Shown piece by piece: positions 1 to 13,182 of a DNA stretch of 64,000 nt (its first letter is position 1; each line of letters starts with the position of its first letter). Below the pieces are notes generated by a model. The model saw nothing but the letters and a program-made list of their open reading frames with translations. It ran no database searches and had not been told where the DNA came from. Source of the DNA: Lingula anatina (lineage: Eukaryota; Brachiopoda; Lingulata; Lingulida; Lingulidae); contig NW_019774958.1 in assembly GCF_001039355.2 (NCBI RefSeq), positions 1-64,000 on the forward strand, read 5' to 3'. Both the position numbers and the translations under genes were made by a program.

Positions 1-24
1 GGGAAGGTATTCCTGTCTTCCTAC

Positions 25-731
25 CTGAGTTGCCAACCTCTGTCTGGGGTACTACAAGAATCAATTCATTGGTAGCATAACTGTAGATGGCTTCTACTCC
101 TATACCAATCTCATACTCTGTGATCTTCCCCCTGTTTCCTGTGTTATCATAGTACTCTTCAACTTCCACTGTTCTGTTCTTGTCTACAAAATTGCACTCC
201 ACCCTAACATGCCAAGAGTCTGGCAGATCAGGAATAGGGGGGCTGGGAGGACCTGAGATGATGATAATAATAATAATAATAATAATGAATCATTTTATGG
301 TGTATACCATTATTATCTCAATGTCACTTATATAATTTCTAAAATTCATAGAAAACTTTAACAATAAAATGACAATATCACTAAAAAAAAGCATATGATA
401 TAATGTTGTTAGAGAGATTTTAGACAATAGATGTATGCCTTTTCATTTCTGTCATGATGGCAAAAGAAAAGTAGCTTGTGAAAGCAAGTAAAACTCCCTA
501 AATTCTCCCAGTTCAAACCAAAACAAATTTCCTGCAATTGGCAGAAGCAAAAATGAAAATCATACCAGAGAAGAAATAATAACAAAAATGCAAATACTGT
601 AATGTCTATTGAATAACCCAATTGCAAGTACCTGTGTTAGCATTAGGATCACACACAGACGTGTCTGGCGTCTGTCCACGGCATACTGACCATGATATAG
701 AAAGACAAAACAATGGCCACAACAACTTCAT
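25..731 (-). CDS. Secreted protein, probable LolA-like domain (5' part only)
   Basis: Two coding exons on the minus strand: 632-731 and 25-252. The gene continues past the left edge of the window. Exon 1 starts at ATG 731 and encodes a hydrophobic signal-peptide-like leader (MKLLWPLFCLSISWSVCRG) followed by a short Cys-containing spacer. The donor is ACAG/GTACTT; exon 2 opens after a TCTCAG acceptor, keeps frame (phase 1 to phase 1) and closes at a likely donor at 24-23. Exon 2 encodes a PDLPDSW..VRVECNF..KNRTVEVEEYYD pattern. From memory this resembles the start of the LolA-like domain found in many secreted or transmembrane invertebrate proteins of unknown function, often with EF-hand or LDL-receptor-like neighbours. 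The exon structure and secretion signal are directly visible; the family name is a recollection and needs a profile search. No function can be given. Confidence 0.6.
265..289. repeat. (AAT)n microsatellite
   Basis: Eight AAT units immediately inside the first intron of the left-edge gene, next to the exon 2 acceptor (read on the minus strand). Confidence 0.85.
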
Positions 732-2566
732 GATGATTCTGAAAAAGAGTGAACAGGAATATCATATTCATAAGACATTTTCTGTTTTCCATGTGACACA
801 GAGTATTTAGGAATGCCAAATTAGTGAATTACAAATCAAACAAAAATTTACGCGTTGCAAACCTCATTTCCAAATATAACTCACTGATAGGGCAAAATAC
901 AGATTAGTTTGCCTAGCATTCATATATAATTTCTGAGGTAATGGTTTCCTCAGTTATTTCAATTATATCAAATAACTTTTAGTAAGATTATTGCCGACAT
1001 GCCTTGATTACAGCCAAGTCTTTCAGTAACCTACATACACTAACTACAACAACAAAGAAGGCGCACGTATATTTAAAAACTTTCTCTTATCTAATCTGTA
1101 ATTTTTTTCATTTCTAGTAAAACAAAGATTATTCCTCATACTTACCCTGGTCCTGAATTGCTGCGACTGGCACTCAAGATGGTCTCATGTCTGTCACACA
1201 CCCCCTAGTCCAAAGGTGCAGAATTAGACACTCCGAAAGCCATGGGCACCTAACCTAAGAGCTAATTGTTATCACAACTTATCAGTCCTGAACAAACATT
1301 TATCATTGATGAAGCAACAGGTCAAGGGATTTGTTTGATAGCCACCCCATTTTGATAATATGTAACACTATTGAAATGCGGCAGGGTTTAAGGCGTTATA
1401 TTGGTTAGATCCATTGTATATACACCTTTTGGCTAGCAAAGAATATGATTAATTAATGTATGGTGCTAAAAATCTAATCTAATTCACAGATTCAATATCC
1501 TTCGCCAATTGCTATGAGAGCACTTTGATATCTGAAAAGGTTGAAAATATAATTAAACCATAAAACAATTGCTATCTAGTTGTCAGCATGTCAACCTACT
1601 TTTAAATTAATTTACTTTTACTAAGTCTTAGGTAATTTTCTTTTTCTCTTTTTTTATTTTATTTTAATTCGGGAATTGCCATTTGGATGTTAAGAACCAG
1701 TCGACATTTTTAGAATTCTGATTCGGTCAGGAAATTTCAATACTTTATCATTTCAACTACCTACATACACCACCCACAACAGATAGTAGTAGGTACAGTA
1801 CCGACTGTTAACGGCACCCTACACAACCCATATCAGTAAGAAGACTACAGTGCCTGACACCATATGATACCTGAATCAGTGGGAACGTCTTCTGGTCCTA
1901 GGCATGTAGTTTATACAAATATCAGAGGCTGCAGTTATTTGAATCTATTTTAATGTGAATCACACATTTTTTTAACTACTACTGATGCTGACATTCTTGT
2001 CAATCGGTTATCAAAAGGGGTTTTAAGGTCAAGAACTACAACCTGAGGGAGGACCATTTCAATGAAATCAACCTGTCATATCGTCTTCAGAAGTACCCTT
2101 CATGCATTTGCTTTGTGTGGACTCTGTACAAAAAATATGACATTTTACTTAGAGTTTTTTAAAGTGCCATTCGATATTTCAAAATATCATTGTGGGATTT
2201 ACAGGAAAAAATATGGAAAATCGAAGATATTTTTGTGGGTTTGTCAACAAAAGATACACCTGAAAAGTAATAAACAAATTTGGTAAATATAAAATACTCT
2301 ATTGTTATGTTTCACAAAAGAAAAAATTGGTATAAATCTGATAAATTTGATTGATAAATTTATTTGATAAATCTGCATTTTCTATAGAAAAAATTCTTTT
2401 CATAAATGTGAAACAGAATATCTATGCTACAGTGTAATACGTAATGGAATTACTTGATGGGCAGGGATAAGTGATTATTCAACATCACATGTTGAATGAA
2501 TGAATGACCTTATGTCATCTTACCCTTTGTACACAAATCACAAGCATGGCTTTTCAATTTTCTCCT

Positions 2567-2600
<34 letters not shown>

Positions 2601-3388
2601 AGTGTGTGTGTGTGAGTGTGTAATGCTCTCTGCATAAATAGACTCATTTCAAATTGAAATTGTTAAAATTTTAAAACAGCCTCTAATTTGAGCTAATTAC
2701 TTTAAATTTTAAATAACTGATGTTGAATAAAACAGTACTCAGAAATGTTCCTGAACCTTTAATCCTCTCATAAAATAATCACTGACATTGAATTCCAGTG
2801 TGTTCCGTTCTTTAAAATGGGTGAAAATGTTCATGTTGTCACGTCTAATAAAATGAAGGCACATGGAGTCATATTATGACAAAGAAACTGATCCAAACAG
2901 CCCAGTTTCAAAATCAGGTCTTTAAATCAACCACACCGAATAGATTTGAAGTAGTTAAATGAAACTAGTTTTACCACTCATCTTTCCAATTTATTGAAAG
3001 GAAATGTACATTTCAACCATGTGTAGACAAATGAATAAAAATTACTTTATTTTCAGAGTTAGTACAATATCAACCAATTCTTTTTTTAAATTCTGACTGG
3101 CATAAAGAATGTCTTGTCAATAAACAAAATAATGTCACTCACCAAATCAATGCCATTTTTGTTTCACTTTTACACTCAAAATAAACACAGTCACAATTAT
3201 GTTCATCCCTGTATAAATCCACATGAAATGATGATAATATATGCATAAAACAAGGTCAGAATGACACACCAGTGGAAGTTATCATGAGATATGAATACTG
3301 TCTGATCCAAATGTACCTCCTGTGAAATGTGGTAATAGTGATGCTTGTGTCAAATTGTATGCCGCTCTTGCATTGTCCATTTAGCTTG
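732..3388. other. Intergenic spacer, no gene recognised
   Basis: Spacer between the 5' end of the left-edge secreted-protein gene and the 3' end of TXNL1, both on the minus strand. It should hold the promoter of the former and the 3' untranslated region of the latter. A minus-strand AATAAA (plus-strand TTTATT at 3046-3051) lies about 340 bases past the TXNL1 stop and could be its poly(A) signal. A CT/GT microsatellite lies at 2570-2620. The open frames here are short, AT-rich and lack splice-supported or conserved features. Confidence 0.6.
2570..2620. repeat. (CT)n-(GT)n microsatellite
   Basis: A run of about ten CT units passes directly into GT units with two GA interruptions. It lies in the spacer downstream of TXNL1. 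Confidence 0.9.
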
Positions 3389-6300
3389 TCAGTGACTCTC
3401 TCCCTTTTTACCAGCCACCTGGAATATTTAGCATTTTAAAAGGTTATGATTTAATTGAGCAAGCCAAAATATTTAAATATGAAGGAAAAAAAAAAGAAAA
3501 AAAAACTGCATAATTTCAGTGCAATGTGAGCAAGTAAAACATGTAAACGTAGTGCTTTACAGAGAAAACTTTTACAAAGGGATAGTGAAAAGGCTTTTTA
3601 ATCTTCTAAATCTTTCTCTTATCTTTTTAGATAATACAATCTTATATTTCTAAACCATATCACAAGTTATGAAAGCAATACGAATGCTCATACTGCACTT
3701 TTATGAGAAGTGTAACTGCAATGATTGAATGTACTATTTACTCTGAAATGAAAAAGGCTTTAATATAGATATCTATAAGATATTTCTGACTTTGAAACTC
3801 AATGTAAGTTATAAATGTCTAAAAGTGACCAAAAGTTGTAACACTTGGAAAATCAATAGTAAAATTACACTAAGACAGCATTCCCACATCTGGATCGACC
3901 TAACACCCTGGGGGTCCACGCTAAATTGCTGTCAGCCAAGCGCGTTAATTACCCCCTTACAGCTTTTAGTAGGCGGGACAGATATTTAAGCCGGCTAAGC
4001 CGACAGCAATCTAGTGAGACTCCCCATGGGGATAAATCGATCTAAAAATCTGTGGGAATACAGTCTTAGTCTTGTATCACACACTCACCCTCTTAAAAGC
4101 TGCCATATCAGTTTTGCCAACAGGTGTTCCATAGACTGTGAAAGCATCTACTTGAGTGACTTCTGTACCTGCCTGGTTATCCTTGATAAATATCTAAAAC
4201 AAGGCAGCAAAGCTGTCAAATGTACCGACAAAAAGCAGAAAATAAAGATGCTGAAAATAAGTCATTTTGTCAATTTTGATACAATAATTAATGTTTAATA
4301 CAGCAAAATCAATCAACATTAAATTGGAATCATGCAGGACGGGAAACATGATCAATGAGATTACAGTTACAGGACCTTGAGAGTTGAAATTCACATAATA
4401 AAAATCCCAATATATGAAAAATTATGACAGTGCATAAAATAATATTACATAATGTTTAATGGCATAAATACCAATACTATTGCTTATGTGGAAATACAGA
4501 AAATGTACAGAACTTCAGGTGGGTGAGAGTTAAAAGCCACACCCTTAAAATGCCAGTGTTTGAAAAATAAAAAAAATTAAAAAGAATACATAAAAATATT
4601 CTGATAAAGCTGCTGTTCAAACTTTAAATTCAACTGTCAACATGATATGAATAACCCCACTGAGGTTGGGGACAATAAGGCACTGCAGGGAATCTCAACA
4701 TGTGTGTTTTATCTAATCTCATTTAATGGCCACTTAAAACTTAATTAGGCAGGTGACTTAACAGTTCTGACATTAGCTGACAATTACCTAAGGGACAATT
4801 ACAGACTGACCACCCACTGTAGCCATATGGCACCAAATAAAAGATTATGTGAAATAATGCACAAAATAAAATATTGTCCATTTTGATGCAATAATACATT
4901 ATGCTTCACTGCATAGTCAACATCAAATTATAATTATACACAACAGAAAATGCCAGTACATCCCTGCACCAATACTTCCCTGCACCGATACTCCCCTCAC
5001 AATTACAGATATACTGAGGGGGAGTATCTGTGCGGGGAAGTACCGGTGCAGGAATCTATGCGTGTGGGGTTGTATTGATGCGCATAATACAAAAAATTAC
5101 TAAGGAGGATTATCTGTGCGAAGGAGTATCAGTGCGGGGGAGTAACGGTGCGGAGGAGTATCAACATGACCCCACTCATTTAAACTAATTTTTCTCAATG
5201 TCTCCAAATGGACAGGTGTTTTTGATTTATCTCATTTAAAAGAGGAGACTTTGAACTTAAAAGTGTAAGTGTTAAATCAATTTGTATATTTTGGAGAAAA
5301 AAGTAATAATGCATTAGAAGAAAATATGTGATATGGGCTATTGCATAGTCACTGAAGCAGAACTATATACTATCAAACACTCAAATTTAGAAATATCTAC
5401 AATAGTTTACATATTATCTTTCAGAATAAATTTCCTATGATGTTGTTATACTGTAAGATATTATTTTTGGTGTAAATGAAACTATTTTATACAGTTATTC
5501 TTTAATTGTTGACATCCCAGCTTCAGACTAGTTTTCAAGTCTCCATGCAGATACCAGCATGTTGTGTTGTCATTTCAAAAATACCTACAGCTAACTAAAT
5601 AGCCATATCATGCATCTGTCCAAAAACTTGGTTTTATTATAATGTTTTTGTTTTTTATTTTTGTAGGTCAGAAAAGTTACGTTTAGCATCCAAACCCAAT
5701 ATAGAGGTACAAATAATGTCACAGGCATGCTCTCAAAAAATGTTCAATGCATGGATTAGAAACTCAGTTTGGTAATTTTTATGGTCCCACATGAAGAAAA
5801 GTTTGTATCTAAGTTTCACCATCCTGAAACCACTTGAATGAAAATTAATCCATGGTCTAACCCTAATATTACAGTCACAAATGAAAAACTTCCTAACTGT
5901 GAAATTTGAAAATTTAATCAGTGCTGATTTTCTTTTTTTAATCTATTTTTTTACAATTTTTTACCTGATAGATCTATATTGCACATGCCGTATCAGACAA
6001 GTTAGGTAAATCTCACAACATTTTCCAAAAATTTAGAAAATGTAACTAGCACAGGGTTTATGCCCAGGGCAATTTAAACTCATACCTGGAAAATATTTCA
6101 TGAAAAATAATCTAAACAGTATCTGTTTTTTAGTCTAATGAATCTAATATGGTGAAGAATATTTTTTGCTGAATGGAGCATACCGTGGTCCTAAGGTTGT
6201 ATGTTATCACAACTGGAATTTAATCCTCTTTTGTATCATCTTATTTCAGTGTTTTTCTTAGTTCGGATATCAGAATATTTTTAGCATGGTGAAAGCTCAC

Positions 6301-9300
6301 ATAGCTGATGTTTTCTAGATACATAATTTTGTCTCCTAAAATGAAATTTTTGATTCCTGAAATTATTTGATTCACTGTGTTTTTCTGAGTAAAAATATTC
6401 TAAGTCCTGAAATCTTTGCTTCCCTACGTTTTTGTCAGTAACAATATTCACGATTAGATCAAATTCAGAATTACTAAATAATCTTAATCTTTATGTTTAT
6501 AAATTAAATGTATAATGAATTTAAAAATATGAAGCTCAAGCATGACAACATTTGGTAAATAAAGGGCCTATATTCATGTCAAATTATGTAGCTGTCTTAA
6601 CATTAAAGAAAAAATTGAAAATATACACTAGGTACATGTAGCCCCCAACATTAAGATGTAAGATTTAGTCCTTAGTCTGTTCCCATCATCTTAAATCTTG
6701 GCCTTTTCATCATCATCTTTAATCTTGGTCTTTTCAAGTTCTACACTGTTTAATTTGAGAATTTCCTTGATAAAATGATACGGCCATGGCTTGCTATTAA
6801 ATTGGCTGATGAAACTTTATGCCACATGATGTGATAAAAAGGTGCATTGTCTGTTAGTGCCTAGTATTACTGCCATCCCATGATATGCAAATGAAGGCAT
6901 TTACCACATCATTTATAAATAAGTTTTAATCCAATGCAACTTGTTATTGCACAATTAGGAGACAAACTAAACACAGAAGGATGTTGTGGAAATTCTGCTT
7001 TTGTGCTATTGTTACTGCCTTCCTGACAAGTGTGAACTTCTGTTTCACTTGTGATGCTAGCCAGGTAAGTCAGCATGCATTGAATTTACTGATATAACAG
7101 AAGTCCTATGTTCATATGAGAGTTTGGGTTTATGGGTTTCCTTCACAGGCCTACCCAACTACCAGACTCGGCACCGAATGATCCTGAATTTACCGGTATA
7201 TCGGACCACACTACCCGTTTTCAAGGTGTCTGTCAGTACACGCTTCGAAGTATCACTTTTTGCGTTCACTTTTTGGGCAAAAAATCCCACTAACATTTAG
7301 TTGGCAAAATTATATTTCACAAAAAATGTAAAAGGTCACTTATCTTATAGTCTTAAAAGGAACTTTGACTTACTTATCTTGATTTTTAAGTAATTAAAAT
7401 TTCTATGAGGAAATTGAAAGTACCCACAATGTTTATTGAGTCAGATTGTTATCAAAATCATTTTGTAGTTTGTACTGGAATTTTCAAACATTTTCATAAC
7501 GAGCTGCTGCTCATATAATTATATAGTGAATATTTAATGCACAAAGATATGCTTTAATATTTCAACATAGAAATAAAAGTGAATAATTTTTAAAATCTTA
7601 AACTTCATATGTGCATTTTTGACCTGACAGGACATTAGAAACCTCCATAAACGGTATGTGAAGACAATGGTGGAACCAATTTCAAGAAGGAAATACCGTA
7701 GGTATCTTCAACATTGGATTCAACATTTTCATAGGGTCGAGACAAAGGGGAGGGGGGGGAGAAGGAATATTACCCACAGAAAAAAATTTATAAAAAATAT
7801 TCAGATACCTAAATTGTTTAAAAGGAAAAGGTGAAGCAGATATTAGGAATCAAGAAAAACTGAACTCCTGATTAAAATCCATTTTTTAAAAAATCGCCCC
7901 CTGCACCTAAAAAAAAAATGGTCTTCATTCCTATTAATAACCATGTTCTGATATTATAAATGAATTTTGCTCCTAATTATTTGTCACAAAAGAAACACCA
8001 AACCCCTTAAGTCATTTTAAACTAAATTATCAAATTTAAAATTGAATAAAACATGGAATCCAAGTGCAGACATAGGTCAAGCAATAATTGGTGATAAGGA
8101 GAAAATTGCCTTTTTTCCCTAGGAAAATTCATTTTGGTGGGATAATCCTGGAGTTGGCCTTTAAAAAACTCTATTCCTGTTTTTGATTGTCATTTGTTTT
8201 CTATTTATTATTTTTTCAGTTTTCTTCTAAAAAATTTCACCATTAATTCATTGAAAATTTAATTTAATTTCATATGTATAAAATTCAACACCTTTGTGAG
8301 TTCAAGAAAAGAAGACTCCACCTTTAAAATGAAGAGGTGAAATATCTCTGTTCAAATGACAATACTAAGAGTTTTTTATGAGTCATGGTAATCTATTTGC
8401 TTTAATGACTTGAAAGTCTATTATACACCTTCCTTCATTGAATTTTTAAGTTCTACATAAGAACTATTATTTTAAAATCCAGTTTTTCATGTCCGTTCAT
8501 CTGAGGGCCATTACAAACTCTCCTTCAACCAAGCCAAACAAGCCTGCATTGAACATGGTGCCAAAGTTGCAACACCATACCAAATGCATGCTGCATGGGA
8601 GGATGGGCTAGATTTCTGCGCATGGGGTTGGGCATCTGATCAGAAAATCTATCTCCCCACCCGTTATCCTTCAGATGGCTGTTATAGTCGAAGAGCCCTT
8701 ACAACTGTACCGAAAAATGCTAACTGGAAGTCAGATGTATATTGTTCGTGGTAACTTGAATGTGAACATACTACATGTATAACACATATTTGGCTGCCAT
8801 TAATTGCTGAATAAATAGTAGAAGTAATAAATAATAGAAGCAAATATGTTTTTCACTGATTTTGCATTGCAGTTAGACCTAAGGCAGACCCCTAATTAAA
8901 ATTTAATTTCTGGACCAATGGACACTGTATGAATAAAAATAGTTTTTGCTATCGAACTGATGTAAGCCTAACCAAAGCAACTGAGAACAATAACTTCTTG
9001 ACGTAGATTTTCACTAATAAGTGTCTATATTAAGTAACACACTTTGCATTTTATTTGCATTGATAATTGATGGCAGTGCACAAAATGTGCCGATTTTTTC
9101 CTTTTTTGTAGATTTTGATTTTGAGAGTTCAAATCCACACACTAAAAATCCCAATACATGAATAATAATGATAGTGCACAAAATAATATTACACTAGAAG
9201 ATCTATCTGGATTTAGAAGCAGAAAAGAGTACACCAAATAAAGGCATAACTTCATCAAAACTGAACCCATCAAGCTGATTTTCAAACTAAACCTGTACTT

Positions 9301-12300
9301 TAGTAAGATTGATCACTCCTGTGAGTTGCAAAACAATAGACATATCAGTTTTCCTTGAAATGTGTTTAACTTATCAGTGTTCCATGTATGCTGAAGAAAG
9401 AAAAAAAAATGCAGCATAACTTTTGTAAAAAAAAGTCCGATCAAGCTGATTTTTCAAACTAGACCTGTATTTTAGCAAGAATGATCACTCCTTTGAATTA
9501 CAAGACAATAGGCTGATTGGTTTTCCTTGAAACATGTTATCAGTATTGCATGTATGTTGAAAAAAGTGAAAAAACACCATAACTCCGATAAAAATGGCTT
9601 GATCACGCTGATTTTTTAACATGACCTGCGTTTAATAAATATTCATCGGTATAAGTTTCAAGCCAAAAGGTACAACGGTTTTCCACTTATCGTGTAATCG
9701 GTGTTGCATATATACTGAAAAAAAAATGAAAAAAAAAACAGCATAACAGGTAAAAATGGCCTGATCATGCTGATTTTCGAACTTGATTCTGCCTATTATA
9801 AACATTCATCAGTTCTGTTAATTTCAAGCCAAAAAGTAAAATGGTTTTCTACTTATCGTTTTATTGGTGAAAGTGCACGGTGACCGCGACAACAGACACA
9901 TATCTAAAATGCTTGATGTTTCAAGTTCTCTAACAGATGACAACTATGCTATTATGTTAAAATTATCACAATACTAAGTAAATTGTTCAATTTCCAAATT
10001 AACTTAACAAACACTGAACAGTTGTGTTATACAAAACTGTTTACCCCCTTTCAACTATTTCTCCTTTCTTTTATTTTCTGAAATTGCAGAGCTAAAGGAT
10101 ATAAAGGTCATCACTGCAAAAACTAAGATAAAAAACACATTAAAAATATATGTATAAAAAACATGTATTGAACTTACCGTTAAATTTTGCACATTCTGAT
10201 ACTTGACATATCTTAGATTTACAATGCCGCCTTCTTTTATGTCGTCTGGTGTCAGTCTGAAGATACAAAGTGCATAATTCATTTCTGAACTTTAATGAAA
10301 TGCATTTTCTGGAATTCTTTTAACCTTTTATAATGGAAAACAGATGCCTTATAGAGTTAAAGTGTAAATGATGATGCATTGATTATTCTTGCAATAATTT
10401 TCATATCAGGCTAATTGTCTTTTCAAAGTTTTCTTGTTTTTGACTTACTCGAAGGATTGCACTGGCTCCATACTTTCTGCAGAATCAAAGTCCATTGTTT
10501 TTGGTTGATTTATAAAGATTTTAACATTCTTTGGTCCCTTATCTGAAATATAATTTTTTAAAAATTCAAAGTATAAATAAGAGTCAACATAAAAATCTGC
10601 AATTTACAAGCACTCTCAAGAACTTTTAATATAAAAATAGCACTATTTACATAATGTACAAACCTCTCATGATACTCCACTGTTTCAGGAATATAGTTGA
10701 ACAAAATATTAAAAGATAAATTGCAAATGTAGAATGCAAATTTAAAAGCAGCCTTTCTATAAGAGCATCACTGCCACATATATTACATGAAGACTGCCTT
10801 GTATTATTGATTATATCTGAATAAATCTGCAATGCATTTCAACCAAAGACCTGTTAAAAGCATTTCATTTCAGGGAAATTGGCATGTGTAACAATCCATC
10901 TTCTAGAATAATCTATTTAAAACACTACTTACCTGGAGGCCCATATAGCTTGAAAGAATGCAGTTTCACTGGTTGTGAAAATTCCCCAGCAATAATCAGC
11001 TGTGAAAATTAATAATAATGTATAGATAACATCCAACGCCTTATAGAACAATTTAACAAAGTTAACCAATATTTAATCATACTAACATACTGTAAATTAC
11101 AGTGTATGCAATACATACCCAGTCTAAGAGATGTTATGTGACCATGGCAAGATATAAGCTTTATTCTGCTCTAGAGCTGTTTTCTCAGTGAAATGTGAGA
11201 CATTCTCTCGCTATGTATGTCAAATCTCCTGTAATATATATGCTCTTAACACAATTGCTGACCCTGGAGGTGTTCTAGCATATATCCCATGGGTGACAGT
11301 ATATTATCTCACACATAAAGGCAAATTCTTCCTACCTGTTCATCACAGTCGGACTCAAGATGACCACTGCCTGACAATAAGTCTGAGAATGGATGGTCAT
11401 CTGATTCATTAAGACATTCGCAACCACCTTTCATAAAGAACGATGACAAATCAATCTGCAAATAAAAAAAGATGCCATAGGTAAATCATGAATAGCATTT
11501 AGTTTATTCTTATCATGAGCAATATGAAATTGTGCAGTATAAGCTCAAAAATGTCTGCAGTTGTCGGCAACTCCCATCATGGAGTAAGTGATCAGAGTTG
11601 TTATTGGAGGTAATACCTTACAATTTCATGTAGCACTCGATAAGATTCAGATGAATATTTTTCATGTTTTACATTAACTGTAAACAGAGCTAATAAAACT
11701 GTTTTCTCAAGTTTGCCAAAGCCAAAATGTACTTTGATCAGCAATACCACTGTTCTCATAACCTGCACAACCACCTAATCTTCCAACCCAAACAGATTTT
11801 TCTAAAATACTGCTTTTAATACAAATGTTAAAGAAACTTGTATGTGTTCTATAAGAAAACAAAATATTCCCAAAATATTAAAATATTAAGAATTTGTAAG
11901 AATTCAAGTGTGACAGAACGTATTACAGTTCTATTAAAGACCAAGCTTGCTTTTCTCTTTTCGTGTTTGTTAAGTCTTAAAAAGTAAACCTAAGTCATAA
12001 GTAGATTATGAAATGTCTTACATGGCCCTGTACTGTAGTATCTTCCCCTTCTCCATTTTCTGAATCTCCACCATACCACTTCTTGATCTTTTCCTCTAAA
12101 CCTGCAGGATCCGCACCTTTTTGGCTGTCAATTTTAGCCTGACTTTTGAAAAATATAAATGTTGGCATAGCAGAGATGCCATTTCTGGCTGCAGTTTCCT
12201 GTAAAAAAAATTAAGAACTGTCTTTAACACATTATTTTTATATCTTAAAAATAAGAAACCAGTCTAAATATGATAAATTATTGCTTAATAAAAGGTCCAG

Positions 12301-13182
12301 TATCAGAGTTATCCATGATTATAATCATTCTACTGGATAACTGACAACATTCAATCATTTAGTAATTTAATTCATAAAAGAAACATAATGAAATGCAGCA
12401 TTCAATTAAATAGTACTCTGTATATTAAATATAAAGGTGATCCTTGATCAAGTTACATAAATGAATAATATACGTTAGCATTGTATAAAGACAGAATAAG
12501 AATGGAATACAGTTAAAAGTTATTGAAAAAAATTCTAAACAAGGCACTGAATGGCAGAAAGGGATGACAATGTGGGGTAAATAATAAGAAAAAAGTTTCA
12601 AAATTATTAATCATAATCTACTTAATACACAGTAACACTATCTGGGACCTACAATTTGCCAATGCTAAATAAATACATGTATGAAACCTGTGATTTTCTT
12701 TTCTTTTACAAACCTACCTGGCACACATCTACATCCACCTTTAAAAACACGGCATTCGGATACTTTACTGCCAACTGTTCCACTATTGGAGCAATATTCC
12801 TACACGGCCCACACCTACAAAAATTACAAATAAAACACAAAGGATTTTTTAAGTCCCATAAGTTTTTTTTTTTTTCTTTATTATTCATATCAGTGACAAA
12901 GGACAATTTTGTGAATAAAACAATGTTTAAAATTGAGGATACTATTACAAAAAATTATTAACAAACGGCAGCAACACGCCTTTCTTTACACCAGAGATAT
13001 CTGTGCGAAGAAAACAATAGGTAGGCACAAAACAAAATACATCGGAGTGGGGATTGTACCGGCCGGATGCAAAACACTTACCATGTGGCAAAGAAATCAA
13101 CTACCACCAGTTTGGTACCTGCGTTTTTCAGTTCTAGCTGAAAGTCCTCGTCTTTCTGTATTTGTTTCACCGCCCCTGCCAT
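3389..13182 (-). CDS. TXNL1: Thioredoxin-like protein 1 (thioredoxin + PITH domain)
   Basis: Nine coding exons on the minus strand, all in frame: 13082-13182, 12718-12814, 12022-12198, 11336-11455, 10933-10999, 10449-10542, 10178-10256, 4089-4193, 3389-3418. They give 289 aa, the same length as human TXNL1 as I recall it. Exons 1-3 encode a thioredoxin fold with active-site WCGPC (split across exons 1/2) and the cis-Pro AMPTFIFF motif. After a linker, exons 4-8 encode the PITH domain, with [23 protein letters not shown] and [13 protein letters not shown]. The tiny last exon encodes the conserved VAGKKGESH tail and stop. Family knowledge: TXNL1 is a redox-active, 26S-proteasome-associated cytosolic protein. 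Start: first ATG in frame, 5 bases past a pyrimidine-rich stretch, 227 bp from the divergent AP4E1 start. Introns 7 and 8 carry a nested Link gene and a MITE. Confidence 0.96.
3870..4069. mobile_element. MITE, CATTCCCA/GATCGACC family, copy 1
   Basis: Palindromic element of about 200 bp in the last intron of TXNL1. Its ends are TAAGACAGCATTCCCACA and its reverse-complement partner ending at 4069. Inner arms carry GATCGACCTAACNCCCTGGGGGTCCACGC... on the left and GATCGATCT on the right. No coding capacity. Six other copies share the same ends in this window. Confidence 0.85.
4950..5168. repeat. Inverted 16-bp minisatellite
   Basis: Degenerate tandem repeats of a unit like GGGGAGTATCGGTGCG run from about 5017 to 5165. 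Complementary copies (CCCTGCACCAATACTTC type) run from about 4958 to 5000, so the block can fold back on itself. It lies in TXNL1 intron 7. Confidence 0.8.
6981..8754 (+). CDS. Secreted stand-alone Link (Xlink) domain protein, nested in TXNL1 intron
   Basis: Three exons, 6981-7064, 7631-7697 and 8483-8754, give a 140-aa protein in frame. Splice sites are CCAG/GTAAGT, CAG/GACATT, ACC/GTAGGT and ATCCAG/TTTTTC. Residues 1 to about 22 are a signal peptide ([20 protein letters not shown]). Residues 51-140 match a Link module: LFHVRS..Y.LSF.QA..AC...GA.VATP.QM.AAW.DGLDFC.WGW.SD..IYLPT..P..GCY, then a fourth Cys three residues before the stop. The four Cys follow the family's C1-C4/C2-C3 spacing. 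Link modules of vertebrate TSG-6, CD44, aggrecan and HAPLN bind hyaluronan; whether this one binds any glycosaminoglycan is unknown. A poly(A) signal AATAAA lies at 8810-8815, supporting a complete gene. It lies wholly inside TXNL1 intron 7 (4194-10177), on the opposite strand. Confidence 0.85.
8810..8815 (+). terminator. Poly(A) signal of the nested Link gene
   Basis: AATAAA 56 bases past the TAA stop, the only canonical signal close behind the gene. Confidence 0.6.
9225..9872. repeat. Tandem array, about 165-bp unit, four diverged copies
   Basis: Anchor word CATAAC recurs at 9245, 9415, 9578 and 9742, spaced 163-170 bases. Each unit also carries TGATCA.GCTGATTTT, a (G)ACCTG.NTTTA stretch, TCATC or GATCACTCC, GGTTTTCC and an A-rich end. 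The copies are clearly diverged. It lies in TXNL1 intron 7 downstream of the nested gene. Confidence 0.8.
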
